In this document: positions 17,876 through 27,336 of the stretch, piece by piece | Layout: each line of letters opens with the position of its first letter | Position numbering within the stretch: position 1 is the stretch's first letter | Assembly: GCF_030812315.1 (NCBI RefSeq) | Contig: NZ_JAUSSM010000015.1 | Coordinates: 1-64,000 of the forward strand | Direction of reading: 5' to 3' | Length of the DNA: 64,000 nucleotides | Source of the DNA: Arthrobacter oryzae | GTDB lineage: Bacteria > Actinomycetota > Actinomycetes > Actinomycetales > Micrococcaceae | Program-made: the position numbers and the translations under genes | Notes under the pieces: model-generated | Seen by the model: only the letters and a program-made list of their open reading frames with translations | Database searches by the model: none | Told to the model about the DNA's origin: nothing

Positions 17876-18639
17876 CGGGGTCCTCTCCCGGCGAAAATCC
17901 TGTGAGTACCTGGCCTTTCAGTTTGCCGGTCCCGACAAGAAGTGTCCACCAAGCCGGAGGCCACGCTGCACTTGCTTCCCGAACACCGACCGTCAAATTC
18001 GCTCGTCGATGAAGATAGGTGTCGAAGCGCCAAGAGAAAGGACGACCACGAAGCCAGTCACCTCACTAATGAGACGCACCACTCCTACTTCGCTGTTTGC
18101 CATTCTGATCCCCATCATCGCTGGGCAGGTCCTCCACGCAGGCACGGCGCTCTGCGCCGCTCACGATCCAAAGTTTCGTTCGGCGCTCCCCCGTCGCTTA
18201 TTTCCTCTCGAAACTTTGGACCGCTCCCGGTTCCGTTTCCCCGTACGACGGCGATCCCCAGGACGGTCTCACACTCCCGTTCAAGGCCACCCAGTCCAGC
18301 CAGATCTGCACGCTCAGAGGCCCACAAGCCCCTGAACAGGGAATACACGTGCCCGACGTGGGACCTGACCGGCATTCCTCCCCTGCAACACTGGACTACC
18401 GCGGAAACATCCCCAACCCGGCTCGGTCCGGCCGATGTATGAACCAGTCCCGCACCTAGGGTGTGCACACTGTGGACACCCTTCGTTCGCCGAATGTTGG
18501 TAGGCCGTCAGGGTCGCTGTCCTTGGCACTTGGCGCCCGACCGTTGGCTTTGGGTTCAACGTCGGACCGTCCACAGCTTCCAGCGACCGCGGCTTCAGCA
18601 ACAGCGCCCCAATGTTCACTGCCGACCCTACACAGTCCG
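17876..18639. other. Gene-poor stretch after the DUF1538 promoter
   Basis: About 760 bases without a supported gene. It includes an 11-bp inverted repeat, CCAAAGTTTCG (18168-18178) and CGAAACTTTGG (18209-18219), with 30 bases between, which could be a structured leader or an element end. Several frames are open by GC bias but lack family resemblance. The DUF1538 operon promoter must lie at its left end. Confidence 0.4.
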
Positions 18640-18799
18640 GGTCGTGCGGCACTCGTTCGCCGCCCACCTCCTTGAAGGCGACGCCGACGTCCAGGTAGTC
18701 CAAGAACAGCCGGGCAATGCCTCCGTCACCAGGCCACAGGTGACGGCCGGTACGCTCCGGCAAATCCACGCCGCCGCGCAGCCCCGCACCCAGGGTTGA
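18640..18799 (+). pseudogene. Relic: C-terminal end of a XerC/XerD-type tyrosine recombinase
   Basis: One frame ending at a TGA at 18797-18799 reads VVRHSFAAHLLEGDADVQVV, then QEQPGNASVT and, after a short gap, GTLRQIHAAAQPRTQG. This is the HxxR box region (RHSFA) and the end of a Xer-like recombinase. The segment that should hold the nucleophilic tyrosine (Q-I-Y-T-x-V) has been lost and the N-terminal two thirds are absent, so it cannot be active. It marks an old integrase or chromosome-dimer recombinase gene in this accessory region. Confidence 0.6.
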
Positions 18800-18829
18800 G
18801 GCCTCTTTCCTGCCGGAAGCTGCCGGTCC

Positions 18830-19624
18830 TCAGGCAATCAGGTTGAGCGTGACTTCCATGGCGCCGAGGAAGAGTGCCAGAACCGACGTGCCAAGCCCGG
18901 CCACCAGAAGCAGGCCAGGGTGGGCGAGACCCACCACAACGCGCCGGAGTTGGGGCGAATGCCGCAGGAATCTCTTGGGCAGCCGCGAATCTTGCGGATT
19001 CTGGCGCCAGCCGCGGAGACGGCGCAGGAACCACGCACAGCGCACAATAAGGGCCATCCACAACACCGAGACAACCAGAGGGACCGCCGCCAGGAGCAGG
19101 TTGAACCCCAACGACGTCACGGCACGCTCCGAGTTCCCGGCCAGTGCCTGTACCGTTGTGGAAATCGAGGCGCTGGCCACCACGGAGAGGCCCCACACCA
19201 TAAACGCAGCCGTCAACGCGAGGAACCGGACAAAGAAGTGCGCGAGCACCGATTCCTTCTGAGGCTTGAGGAACCGGCGCGGGGTCGCATGGAGCACAGC
19301 CACAGTGCAGGCCAGTGTGGGCAGGGCAGCCATCCCCACGAACACGTACCAGGTCCAGCCGGCCAGGTCCACGAACTCGTCAACAATGATCAGCAACGCC
19401 CAGAAACCCGTCCACGCCCAGCCTGCATGCAGCGGATTCCGGACGAGCCAGGCAGGCAGGCGCTGAGGCAGCGGGACAGTCGGCGCTATAGAGCCCCGGG
19501 AAACAGGATTCCGGACCGTCCCATTAGCGGGCGCAACAGCAGCCGGACCGACGCCGACTGAGCCGTCCGGCGGGGGCCCGGCCTCGGCCTCCGGCGGGTT
19601 CTGTTCCCCACTAGCCATGCTCAT
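18830..19624 (-). CDS. Hypothetical multi-pass membrane protein
   Basis: 264 residues from the ATG at 19624 (19618 is an alternative). A disordered Pro/Ala-rich cytoplasmic leader of about 40 residues precedes about five predicted membrane helices: GFWALLIIVDEFVDLAGW, WYVFVGMAALPTLACTVAVL, FLALTAAFMVWGLSVVASAS, LLLAAVPLVVSVLWMALIV and LLLVAGLGTSVLALFLGAM. A longer frame to 19810 adds 62 basic residues without membrane or domain features and is unlikely. No family recognised. Convergent with the Xer relic. Confidence 0.6.
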   Translation of the reverse strand: MSMASGEQNPPEAEAGPPPDGSVGVGPAAVAPANGTVRNPVSRGSIAPTVPLPQRLPAWLVRNPLHAGWAWTGFWALLIIVDEFVDLAGWTWYVFVGMAALPTLACTVAVLHATPRRFLKPQKESVLAHFFVRFLALTAAFMVWGLSVVASASISTTVQALAGNSERAVTSLGFNLLLAAVPLVVSVLWMALIVRCAWFLRRLRGWRQNPQDSRLPKRFLRHSPQLRRVVVGLAHPGLLLVAGLGTSVLALFLGAMEVTLNLIA

Positions 19625-20047
19625 GGGCTCACTGTAGCAATGCGGGAGGCGGGCCCACCGTCGTCCGCCTCGCGCGGTTAGGCAACAAGGCTTGGTCCAT
19701 AACTGCCGCCGACGTGGCGGCGTCCTCGGCAGTGTATTCACGTTCGCGCTTGAGAGACGGTGTGACGGAGTCTGGTGTGGTGCATTGCGTGAGGAGAAGT
19801 CTGACGCCATCGCCCGGCACAGACTAGTACTGCACGGCTGACGAGTCAGCAGCGCGCGCAGCTCGCCCTGATTCTCGAAACCCTGGCTGGCCCAGGTTCA
19901 ACCGGGTCAGAGTCGTGACAGCAGAACCAGGGGCGCGAAAGTCTTGCTCATCACCCAGAATTCCACGCGTGCTGGAACGCCTCATAAGTCCAGAGTGCCT
20001 TCGACTCACGACTCATGGGCACTCGGCGTTGATGAAAGAATCGGATC
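19625..20047. other. Intergenic region, no gene seen
   Basis: Holds the divergent upstream regions of the membrane protein gene (minus) and the immunity-like gene (plus). Nothing else was recognised. Confidence 0.35.
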
Positions 20048-20587
20048 ATGACGATCGGAGCCGGCGATTTCGAGTTGACGATGGAAGAGCTGCGAGTCGT
20101 GGCACGCTACGTGACGGAGAGCGCACAGGAAGTACTTCCGGTGTTCGAGGAGGCTCTTCCCGGTGATCCTCGGCCCCGCGCAGCCATCGATGCTGCTTGG
20201 GAGTTTGTCAACGGCGCACCTCGATCCAAGCTGCAGCGCGTCACCGCCTTGGACGCGCACCGAGCCGCGAAAGAAGCTGGCACCGAATCGGCGTGTCTCG
20301 CTGCGCGCACCGCGGGAGACGCCGCAGCTGCCGCGTACCTGCACCCGATCGCGAAGGCTACCCAAGTGGGTCACATCCTGCGCGGGCCCGCAAGTGCAGC
20401 GCGTATAGCTGAGTTGAACGCAGCCGACGATCCCGACGTCGGAGACAAGTTCATCGAGCAGGCTCGGCGTCGCGCCACGCCAGTCTTGATTGATGTTCTT
20501 ACTCGGTACCCGCTCTCGCCACCAGGCAAGAGTCGCGTCGCTCACCTCATGAGCGCCTTGGACGCGTCTCTGCGCGGATTCCGCTGA
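20048..20587 (+). CDS. Imm-5-like putative immunity protein
   Basis: 179 residues, largely alpha-helical. The pattern VTESAQEVLPVFEEALPGDP with RPRAAIDAAWEFVNGAPRS, and later AARTAGDAAAAAYLHPIAKA, resembles the Imm-5-like family, often annotated as putative immunity protein or miscalled exonuclease SbcC. Such genes normally protect against a polymorphic toxin encoded next door. No toxin gene (Rhs, WXG or LXG type) is within view, so it is an orphan here; orphan immunity genes are commonly kept as defence against neighbours' toxins. Family assignment is from memory of the helical pattern. No signal peptide, so cytoplasmic. Confidence 0.6.
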   Translation: MTIGAGDFELTMEELRVVARYVTESAQEVLPVFEEALPGDPRPRAAIDAAWEFVNGAPRSKLQRVTALDAHRAAKEAGTESACLAARTAGDAAAAAYLHPIAKATQVGHILRGPASAARIAELNAADDPDVGDKFIEQARRRATPVLIDVLTRYPLSPPGKSRVAHLMSALDASLRGFR

Positions 20588-20827
20588 AGGTCCCCACGGC
20601 GGGCCAGTGTGGCAATACATCTCGATGGCCGCTGGTGTGCTGGTGTCAGCCGTCAGGCAAGTACACACGACGACGTCAAGAGTGAAGTTGCCTAGAACTT
20701 TACCGACCCATGTCATTCAAGCTAGCAGCTAGCAGCGAGCGCGACGCCGAGGACCTGGACCATGGCGCCTGGCGTCAGACGATCGGGCGTGCTGGGGTGA
20801 CACTTCCATCGTTACTATGCGTACGCC

Positions 20828-21670
20828 TCACCGATCGGCCCAACCGATGGGCGCGGGTGCATCGAGAAACGTGATCACGACGTCCCGAACGAGGTCGGTC
20901 CGCGCGAGCCCGAAGAAATGCGTCGTGCCAGGGAACACCGCGAGCTGCGACGCGGGCACGCCCTCGAAGTCCCCGTTCACGTCTCCCCCGCGCAGTTGGA
21001 GGAACTTCACCGCGTGGTCGAGCTTGACCATGTCGCAGTCGCCGACCGTGAAGAGCGTTGGGGCGGCGATTCCGCGGATCTCGTCGTCGCTCCATCCGGT
21101 TTCGCCCGCGCCGTAGCGGGAGAGCTTGTCGAGCAGGCCCTGCAGATGCCCGCGATCGGGATGCGGCGACACGGCGAGGTAGCGTTCCTCCATCGGGGTT
21201 CCCGCGATCATGTCCACCGTCATCTCCGCGACCGCTTCGGCGTTGCCGCCACGATCACCCTCCGGCCGGAAAGACACTGACGACACGATGAGCTTGCGCA
21301 CGAGTTCCGGGTGTTGGATTGCGAGCTCCAGCGCGACCGCACCGCCGACACTGAAACCGAACACGTCGACGTTCTCGATACCGAGGTGTTCAAGAAGCCC
21401 GATGACATCGGATGCAAGGTCGGCAGTGGCCAGCGGCCGATCGGTGTCGTTGGTGCGGCCGTGCCCTTGGAAGTCCGTAGCGATCACCCGGCGCCCGGCC
21501 GACAGGCTCGGGATCAGCGCGCCGAACTGCAGTTCGATGTCGAATAGCCCGCCGTGCAGGAGCAGCAACGGAGTGCCGCCGTCGCCGTCGCCGTGCAACT
21601 CGTAGTACATCTGGAGCCCGTTCACCGACGCATATCCGGTTTCGGGTGCGGTTGTCGTCCCGTCAGTCAT
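20828..21670 (-). CDS. Alpha/beta hydrolase
   Basis: 280 residues with a complete hydrolase plan: LLLLHGGLFDIE oxyanion region (about 35-46), DFQGHGRTNDTDRP, the nucleophile elbow GFSVGGAVALEL (about 105) with Ser, the acid in PTLFTVGDCDMV, and the C-terminal His in FPGTTHFFGL. This places it with the esterase/haloperoxidase-like single-domain hydrolases. A start at 21670 follows GGAGGCTC as ribosome-binding site. It stands alone with its own promoter; substrate unknown. The C-terminal HFF in place of the usual HxxxxE is ordinary for the family. Confidence 0.85.
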   Translation of the reverse strand: MTDGTTTAPETGYASVNGLQMYYELHGDGDGGTPLLLLHGGLFDIELQFGALIPSLSAGRRVIATDFQGHGRTNDTDRPLATADLASDVIGLLEHLGIENVDVFGFSVGGAVALELAIQHPELVRKLIVSSVSFRPEGDRGGNAEAVAEMTVDMIAGTPMEERYLAVSPHPDRGHLQGLLDKLSRYGAGETGWSDDEIRGIAAPTLFTVGDCDMVKLDHAVKFLQLRGGDVNGDFEGVPASQLAVFPGTTHFFGLARTDLVRDVVITFLDAPAPIGWADR

Positions 21671-22237
21671 CCATGAGCCTCCTCTGGCATACGCGTGTGC
21701 CGTGTCTTCAATCCTGACACTTCACACAGTGTGCCGGCCAGTGCGTGGAAGGGATCGCGGGCGACGAGTCCCGGACGGCGGGCTGAGACCTGCCCGACCG
21801 CTCTGGGAAACGGTCGGTTGCGAGAACTCCGGAGATTCACGCTCTCGCCCTCGAGACGGGTTGAACCGGCTGCGTCCTGATATGCGTGTCTTAGTACTCA
21901 CCGCAACTGGGCGCACATATTGTCGATCCATGGATAGGAAACAGACCGGCGAACTGGAAGGGCAGACCTCGATCAACGAGCTGCTCGAGGCGCCGGTCGG
22001 CAATACTCCCATACAGATGGTGCTGCCGATCCATGTCCAGCTCCGGTCGGGGGAATTCCGACGTCTGTCTTAACGCCAGTTGCCCCGACGTGAGTGAGCG
22101 TCTGAATGTGACCAGTCTCCTGCCTCGGGATGCTTACGCCTTTTCGCGACTTCGTGGTGGCAGCCGGTGCGGTCCTCCGTTGCCCAGGCTTCGTAGAACT
22201 CAGCCATCGCCTCGACGCTGAAGTGACGACAGGCTAC
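21671..22237. other. Intergenic stretch, one doubtful small reading frame
   Basis: Between two minus-strand genes. A frame at 21931-22073 (47 residues, beginning MDRKQTGELEGQTSINELL) has sensible composition but no clear ribosome-binding site or family. Nothing else supported. Confidence 0.3.
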
Positions 22238-23695
22238 CTAATGCCGCGCAGGCCCGAACCAGCTGGCCAGCGCGTCCTTCAGCCCCGCCTGAATCCCGTC
22301 TCCCGTCCACGCCACATGCCCGTCGGGCCGGATCAACACGGCGGCAGGAGCGCTGACTGCACCGATTACCGGAAGCTCCCACCCGCCGTCGTACGTGGCG
22401 TCCACCAACTGCACCCGATCCGCCCACGGCCCCGGGTCGATGCTTCCCGGCGCGCCGAGGTTGAGCAGCACCGCACGGGCGGTGTGCAGGAGGGCGAAGA
22501 CGCGCGACGGCCCGTTGGCGGTGATGACGTCGAGGTCCGGCATGCGGCGCCCCAGCAGCGGGTGCCCCTCACCGAGGTTGTAGCGGATGTCCAGGCCGGA
22601 AATGAGTCCTCCCAGCCGCCTCCGGGCCTCATCGGTGGTCAGCAGGCCCATCACGGTGTCTGCCAACGCGCCGATGCGGGGGTCAGCCCGCTGCATAATC
22701 GACTGTGCCATCGTGTGCTGCAACGCGCGGGCCCCGGCCGGGTGCCGCTCGGCGTGAAAGGTGTCCAGCAGGCTGTCCGGGGCTGTGCCCTTGACCACCT
22801 GGGCGAGCTTCCAGCCGAGGTTCACGGCGTCCTGGATGCCGAGCCCGATCCCCTGCCCGCCCGAAGGAGCATGGATGTGCGCGGCGTCCCCGGCCAGCAG
22901 CACGCGGCCGCTGCGGTAGGCCGCGGCCTGCCGCGTGGCGTCGGTGAACCGCGAGATCCATGTCGGAGTATGGACCCCGAAGTCCGTGTCGTAGATCTCG
23001 GTCAGCGCTTTGCCGAGGTCAGCCAAAGTGGGCTCCGTTGCCGGTCCAAGTTGCTTCTCGGTGACCACCACCCGCATGGTCCGCCCATCCTCCATCAGGT
23101 GTAGGCCGTGAACCCCCACCTCGTCGATGCGCATGCCTGCCGGCGTCTCCTCGGTCACCTCCACTTCGGCGATCAGGCTGCTCCTGGTCGCATCCCAGCC
23201 GGGGAACTCGATGCCTGCTGCCTTGCGGACAGCACTTCGCCCACCGTCGGCGCCGACCAGGTACAGCGCGCGCATCGAGCCGCCGTCAGCGAGATGCACG
23301 TCGACCCCGCTGCCGTCCTGGCCGAAGCCGGCCACCTCGAGCCCCCGATGGACCGGCACACCCAGCTCCTCGATCCAGCTGGCCAGGATCCGCTCAATAT
23401 GGTTCTGCCACAGGCCGAGCGTGTAGGGGTGCCGCGTGGGAAAATCGCTCACGTCCAACGTCGTTTTCCCGAAGAACGCCGCCTGGACGCGCTGGCCCTC
23501 GGCGAGGAACCGGTCGGCAATCCCGCGCTGATCGAGGATTTCGATCGTCCGCGAGTGGAACCCGCCCGCACGCGAGCCCACCAGCTCCGGCGTCGAGCGG
23601 CGCTCCACAATCGCCGGTTCCACCCTTGCCAGCTTCAGCTCAGCGGCCAGCATCATGCCGGTCGGACCGCCTCCGGCAACGATCACATCAACCAT
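22238..23695 (-). CDS. FAD-dependent aromatic monooxygenase, rifampicin-monooxygenase-like
   Basis: 485 residues from the ATG at 23695, chosen because it starts the Rossmann motif DVIVAGGGPTGMMLAAELKL; the longer frame only adds 29 odd residues. Other FAD/NADPH signatures of class A flavoprotein hydroxylases are present: VGADGGRSAVRKAAG (DG motif) and GRVLLAGDAAHIHAPSGGQG (GD motif). A C-terminal thioredoxin-like domain ends in DGHVAWTGD. This layout is shared by polyketide-tailoring hydroxylases and by rifampicin monooxygenase (Rox), which inactivate antibiotics or hydroxylate phenols. RPDGHVAW near the C-terminus is typical of the Rox/MhpA group. Single gene, substrate unknown. Confidence 0.82.
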   Translation of the reverse strand: MVDVIVAGGGPTGMMLAAELKLARVEPAIVERRSTPELVGSRAGGFHSRTIEILDQRGIADRFLAEGQRVQAAFFGKTTLDVSDFPTRHPYTLGLWQNHIERILASWIEELGVPVHRGLEVAGFGQDGSGVDVHLADGGSMRALYLVGADGGRSAVRKAAGIEFPGWDATRSSLIAEVEVTEETPAGMRIDEVGVHGLHLMEDGRTMRVVVTEKQLGPATEPTLADLGKALTEIYDTDFGVHTPTWISRFTDATRQAAAYRSGRVLLAGDAAHIHAPSGGQGIGLGIQDAVNLGWKLAQVVKGTAPDSLLDTFHAERHPAGARALQHTMAQSIMQRADPRIGALADTVMGLLTTDEARRRLGGLISGLDIRYNLGEGHPLLGRRMPDLDVITANGPSRVFALLHTARAVLLNLGAPGSIDPGPWADRVQLVDATYDGGWELPVIGAVSAPAAVLIRPDGHVAWTGDGIQAGLKDALASWFGPARH

Positions 23696-23882
23696 CTCAG
23701 CCCCGCCTCTCCAACTATTTGCGGTGCACCTCGTCCAGGCACGTCCGAGCCAGTTTGAGGCATGACGGGGGCCTTGCTGCAAGCCCCCTTATGCGCGATA
23801 AATTGGAAGTGGGCGGGGACACACAGCGCCAGCAGGACGACTGGCGCGTCAGGTAGAGACTCCGGGCTCCCGGCCGCGTCCC

Positions 23883-24101
23883 TCAGGATCTGTGGGTGGG
23901 ATCCTCTGTTGGTGGTCCTGGCTCAGGTACGGGGGACGTCGGGTCCGGCTGCACGGGGGACGTCGGGTCCGGAGAATCAGGGGCTGGCTCTGGAACCGGT
24001 GGCGGTGCCGGCGCCGGAGGCGACGTCGGATCCGGCGATCCCGGAACAGGATCAGTATCTGGCGGGAATGGCGCTGGTTCACGTTGCGGCGGAATCGTCA
24101 T
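23883..24101 (-). CDS. Small proline-rich protein
   Basis: 72 residues, about one third proline with repeated SPDPTSP and PxPEPxP units, hence probably disordered. It has no signal peptide. Short proteins of this kind are recurrent in Arthrobacter genomes but have no known role. The repetitive DNA (repeats of GGACGTCGGGTCCGG on the plus strand) could make the frame open by chance, so confidence is low to moderate. Confidence 0.4.
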   Translation of the reverse strand: MTIPPQREPAPFPPDTDPVPGSPDPTSPPAPAPPPVPEPAPDSPDPTSPVQPDPTSPVPEPGPPTEDPTHRS

Positions 24102-24325
24102 GGTGTTCCCCTTCAGTTTCGGCCTTCTCCGTGTAGTGACTTCAGGCTACGTCGCAGGTCTACGGAAGAACAGAGCGACCGAGGCCCCGAACCTGTCCGA
24201 CTGTCTTCGGGGATTGGTGCCGAAGGCGATCCTGAGCCTCGCTTCCCCGCTGTCAGGGACGTTCTGCCCCTCCGGCCACCCCGGGCAAAAGGGGATCCGT
24301 GTTGTGTGCTCCGGACCGCCCACTG

Positions 24326-24493
24326 CTAGCGCGGGATGCGGCTTCCACCGGAGCGATTGACCAGCAGTAGCACGACGATCACCATCAGCAGGAGCGGGGC
24401 AACCCCTATTAGGAAGCCGAGAGTCTTGGCGGCCAAGCCAACTATGAGGAGAACTACGGCGACGGCGATGATCACCACTACCAGCGTCTTCAT
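24326..24493 (-). CDS. Small hydrophobic membrane protein
   Basis: 55 residues starting at the ATG at 24493 behind AGGGCAG. Two membrane helices fill nearly the whole chain: VVVIIAVAVVLLIVGLAAK and FLIGVAPLLLMVIVVLLLV, followed by a short basic tail. Small hydrophobic proteins of this type occur widely in soil actinobacteria, often stress-induced. No function assigned. Confidence 0.6.
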   Translation of the reverse strand: MKTLVVVIIAVAVVLLIVGLAAKTLGFLIGVAPLLLMVIVVLLLVNRSGGSRIPR

Positions 24494-25173
24494 CTGCCCT
24501 GCCCTTTCGTTGTGGATCCTTGCGTTCAGGGACGAACGGACCCTGAGGAGCTGCTCCGGGAGGGGTAGAGCGGCCGTATCGAGGGTCGCCGTGGTCTCTG
24601 CGCCCGGCTGCCGGATTCCCAGCGTACGCCGCGGCCGCGTGGCGCGAAACCCGCCTGTCCGCCCTCCGCCATCCATCTCGCAGCAAGCAATCTCCTACCG
24701 TTCGGGTGTGCCGCGTCGGCTCGAACCGGGCGTCCTTGTCCCCCGGCTTTTGAGGGAGCACAACGACAGATGACGACAATAGCGCCACGCCGATAGGCCG
24801 AACGATGGGGAGGACTGATGACCCGGAAAGGCGGTGTCGCCCCGGTGCCGTGGATCCTGATGTTGCAGCACAAGCACGGGACTCAAATTCTGTCACTGGC
24901 CGTTCACCCTCCCTTCAGACCCTTTTCATCGACTGAAATCGGAAAATCGCATGACCCGCCTGCGATTTCAAAGGGTGCTGCGGGTCCCTGTAGACCGATC
25001 TGATTTGACACAGCCAGCGTCGGTTTGCGTGGGAACAGGATGCCGTCAGTCCCTGCCGCGGCAATGAACTGGTGGCGGCCTGGCATGGATACGCAATAGT
25101 GACGGCCCTGTAACACGGAGTACACATGCCGTTCGTAGCCTTGCAGTAGGAGTTTTCCCGGAAGGACATGTGC
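24494..25173. other. Intergenic stretch upstream of the class I amidotransferase gene
   Basis: About 680 bases in which several GC-rich frames are open but none resembles a family. The right end contains the leader of the gene at 25174 with GGAAGGAC as ribosome-binding site. Confidence 0.4.
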
Positions 25174-25977
25174 ATGAACGCCGCAGACACCGCAATCAAG
25201 CCGATCATTGGCCTGACCACATATCTTGAGCAGGCCGGCACCGACGGCTGCGGCAACGTGCGCGCCGCATTCCTCCCCGAAAAATATCTCACGCCTATCC
25301 TTGACGCCGGCGCAGTTCCGATCCTTCTACCGCCGCAGCCCACGGCCGGGGACATGATCGAGCACCTGGTCAGCAGGCTGGACGGGCTGGTCATTCCCGG
25401 TGGATGGGACGTGGATCCGACCCGATACGGCCAGGAGCCGCATCCGGAAACGGACTCTCCCCGCCCGGAACGCGACGAGTGGGAAGCCGCCCTGATCCTC
25501 GAAGCGATCCGCCAGGATGTTCCTCTTCTCGGCATCTGCAGGGGTGAACAGCTGCTCAACGTCACGCTCGGCGGCACCCTGCACCAGCACCTGCCCGACG
25601 TCCTGGGAACCGGGCATTACCAGCTGGGCGGCTACCAGTTCAATGGCATCCGTGTCGACATTCGGCCCGATTCCCTGCTTGGCCGGCTCCTGGGGGCTGC
25701 CGCACTGGATGCCGTTCCAGTTTCACACCACCAGGCCGTGGACCGCCTTGGCGAAGGGCTCATCGCCACCGCGTGGAGTCAAGACAAGGTAGTCGAAGCA
25801 ATTGAGCATCCCGGCGCACGCTTCTGCGTGGGGGTGCAGTGGCACCCGGAACAGCTCGCGGAAGAGAAAGCACTGTTCCATGGATTCGTGGAGGCGGCCA
25901 GCGCCAAGATGCTGTCGCGGCTTCGCCCGGCTGCTGTGGAGTCCCTGGATTTCGCCCACGAAATGGCTGCCAGCTAA
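25174..25977 (+). CDS. Gamma-glutamyl-gamma-aminobutyrate hydrolase-like (class I glutamine amidotransferase)
   Basis: 267 residues from the ATG at 25174 (AAGGA seven bases upstream; an ATG two codons earlier is too close). Peptidase C26/PuuD fold: PIIGLTTYLEQAG at the N-terminus, LDGLVIPGGWDVDP (about 70-83), the nucleophile Cys in LLGICRGEQLLNV (about 115-127), and the His-Glu pair in GVQWHPEQL (about 225). PuuD cleaves gamma-glutamyl-GABA in putrescine breakdown. No polyamine genes are adjacent, but a GABA-type semialdehyde dehydrogenase is in the same window (723). Related enzymes handle other gamma-glutamyl amides, so the substrate is not certain. Confidence 0.85.
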   Translation: MNAADTAIKPIIGLTTYLEQAGTDGCGNVRAAFLPEKYLTPILDAGAVPILLPPQPTAGDMIEHLVSRLDGLVIPGGWDVDPTRYGQEPHPETDSPRPERDEWEAALILEAIRQDVPLLGICRGEQLLNVTLGGTLHQHLPDVLGTGHYQLGGYQFNGIRVDIRPDSLLGRLLGAAALDAVPVSHHQAVDRLGEGLIATAWSQDKVVEAIEHPGARFCVGVQWHPEQLAEEKALFHGFVEAASAKMLSRLRPAAVESLDFAHEMAAS

Positions 25978-26170
25978 CTCCTACCTGACGCCCTGAGCCT
26001 TTGGGCAGGATATCGGCGTTTCAACACCCCCGGCCGGTTCCCGGTGGACCATGTAGGCGCAAGCAACGCGACCCCGGCGTGGCCCGGGCCCGTTCCGCAT
26101 GTCATCAATCGCGGCTGCCGTTGCCGGACTCTGGAATTCTGCAAGCGGATGGCCCGCTACGAAGAATCCG

Positions 26171-26473
26171 CTAGCCCTCGCATTCGACGCAGTAAGCGTG
26201 GCCGTTCTGTTCGCGGGCGATTTGCGAGCGGTGTCGAACCAGGAAACAGGAGTAGCAGGTGAATTCGTCTGCTGCCTGGGGGATGATCTGGACGACCAGT
26301 TCCTCGGCGACAAACTCTCCGCCGGGGACGACGGCATCATCCATCGCATCCGCTCCATCGAGCTCACGGACGACGCTGCTGGCATCCGGGGCGTTCGCGG
26401 ATTGCAGCTCCTCGAGCGACTTGTTCTGCGATTCCTTGACCTCGGAACGTACTTCGTCGTAATCGGTTGCCAT
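26171..26473 (-). CDS. DUF4193 family protein
   Basis: 100 residues beginning MATDYDEVRSEV, the typical opening of the actinobacterial DUF4193 family. An acidic, disordered middle leads to a C-terminal FTCYSCFLVRHRSQIA and YCVECEG, which form a CxxC...CxxC zinc-ribbon-like pair. DUF4193 proteins are about 100 residues and of unknown, probably regulatory or ribosome-linked, function. The start at 26473 is preferred over a 15-residue extension. Monocistronic, with no informative neighbours. Confidence 0.85.
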   Translation of the reverse strand: MATDYDEVRSEVKESQNKSLEELQSANAPDASSVVRELDGADAMDDAVVPGGEFVAEELVVQIIPQAADEFTCYSCFLVRHRSQIAREQNGHAYCVECEG

Positions 26474-26579
26474 GGGCCTGGTTCTCTTTTCCGGTGTTGT
26501 TGCCCTATGGAGTTGCAACGTACATCAGGGTGGCATTGTTCCAGTCTCGCGAGGCAATTCGGCGGCGTAGAAACGGGTC

Positions 26580-26710
26580 CAGAAGCTCACTCGCGCTCGT
26601 CGACGAACTCACCGACGCGCTCGAGGCAACGCAAGCGGCGGTTGTGCTCTCGACTCACGATCGGCAGCTCCTCCGCGACGTCGACGATTGGCCCCCGCTG
26701 CAACTTGGCG
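26580..26710 (+). pseudogene. Relic: end of an ABC-F type ATPase
   Basis: A frame at 26580-26710 reads LALVDELTDALEATQAAVVL then STHDRQLLRDVDDWPPLQLG. This is the stretch after Walker B of ABC-F proteins, including the switch His in STHDR. The rest of the ATPase is missing upstream and the frame ends soon after, so only about 43 residues survive. ABC-F proteins protect ribosomes or confer macrolide-type resistance. Fragment identification rests on this one motif. Confidence 0.5.
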
Positions 26711-26758
26711 CGACGACGGAAAGTGAACTCCTATTGACGCGGTGCCGTCAGGCGTCAT

Positions 26759-27301
26759 CTATGCAAGAACGCGGTACCGGAGGTGGGTCTCGCTGGCAAA
26801 TGCCAATGTTTCGACACGTTCCAGCTTGACGCGCTCTCTCAGCCCGGCGAAGAGCGAGATCCCTTCCCCGAGAAGGACCGGCACGACGTGCAGCTGGATT
26901 TCATCGACGAGTCCGAGTTCGAGGCACTGTCTCGAGATGCTGCCTCCGAGGAGGCTGACCCACTTGTCCCCTGCCGCCTTTTTGGCGGCTTCAACGGCCT
27001 CTGTGATGTCATCGACAACAAAGGTGTACGTGACGTCGTCCTTCTCGATCGGCTCATGAGCGCTGTGGGTCATCAGGTACACCGGCACCTTGACCTCGGC
27101 CCCGTAGGGAACCTCTCCGTCTTCTATGGTCTGCGTCTTGTTGGCGCCTCCAACTACGGCGCCGAGTTCTTGGATAACACGTCCGACGACGTCTTCATCG
27201 CCGGGGGCCGACGGGAATCCGTTCATCCAGTCGACCCCTCCGTCCGTGTCGGCCATGAATCCATCCAGGGTCACGGTCGCATGAATGAATACTTTCGACA
27301 T
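26759..27301 (-). CDS. Dihydrofolate-reductase-like (RibD C-terminal) protein
   Basis: 180 residues of the RibD_C/DHFR-like fold: KVFIHATVTLDGFMADTDGG at the N-terminus, GAVVGGANKTQ, VPVYLMTHSA, TYTFVVDDITEAVEAAKKAA, then the NADP-loop KWVSLLGGSISRQCLELGLV and the final VDEIQLHVVPVLLGEG strand. This is the stand-alone YyaP/YwjB-type group, of unknown substrate and distinct from true dihydrofolate reductase. A 14-bp inverted repeat lies just upstream (27337-27366), so it is probably under a dedicated repressor. AGGAGG precedes the ATG at 27301. Confidence 0.85.
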   Translation of the reverse strand: MSKVFIHATVTLDGFMADTDGGVDWMNGFPSAPGDEDVVGRVIQELGAVVGGANKTQTIEDGEVPYGAEVKVPVYLMTHSAHEPIEKDDVTYTFVVDDITEAVEAAKKAAGDKWVSLLGGSISRQCLELGLVDEIQLHVVPVLLGEGISLFAGLRERVKLERVETLAFASETHLRYRVLA

Positions 27302-27336
27302 TGCTTCCTCCTAGGGCAGGTGCTGCGTTCATTAGA

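Noticed and set aside
18168..18219. 11-bp inverted repeat as insertion sequence ends
   Set aside because: The 30 bases between the arms cannot hold a transposase and no target duplication was seen; kept only as a note in the intergenic entry.
23840..24105. GC-rich repeats as a CRISPR-like or satellite array
   Set aside because: Repeats are codon-phased (Pro-rich protein), irregular in length and without spacers.
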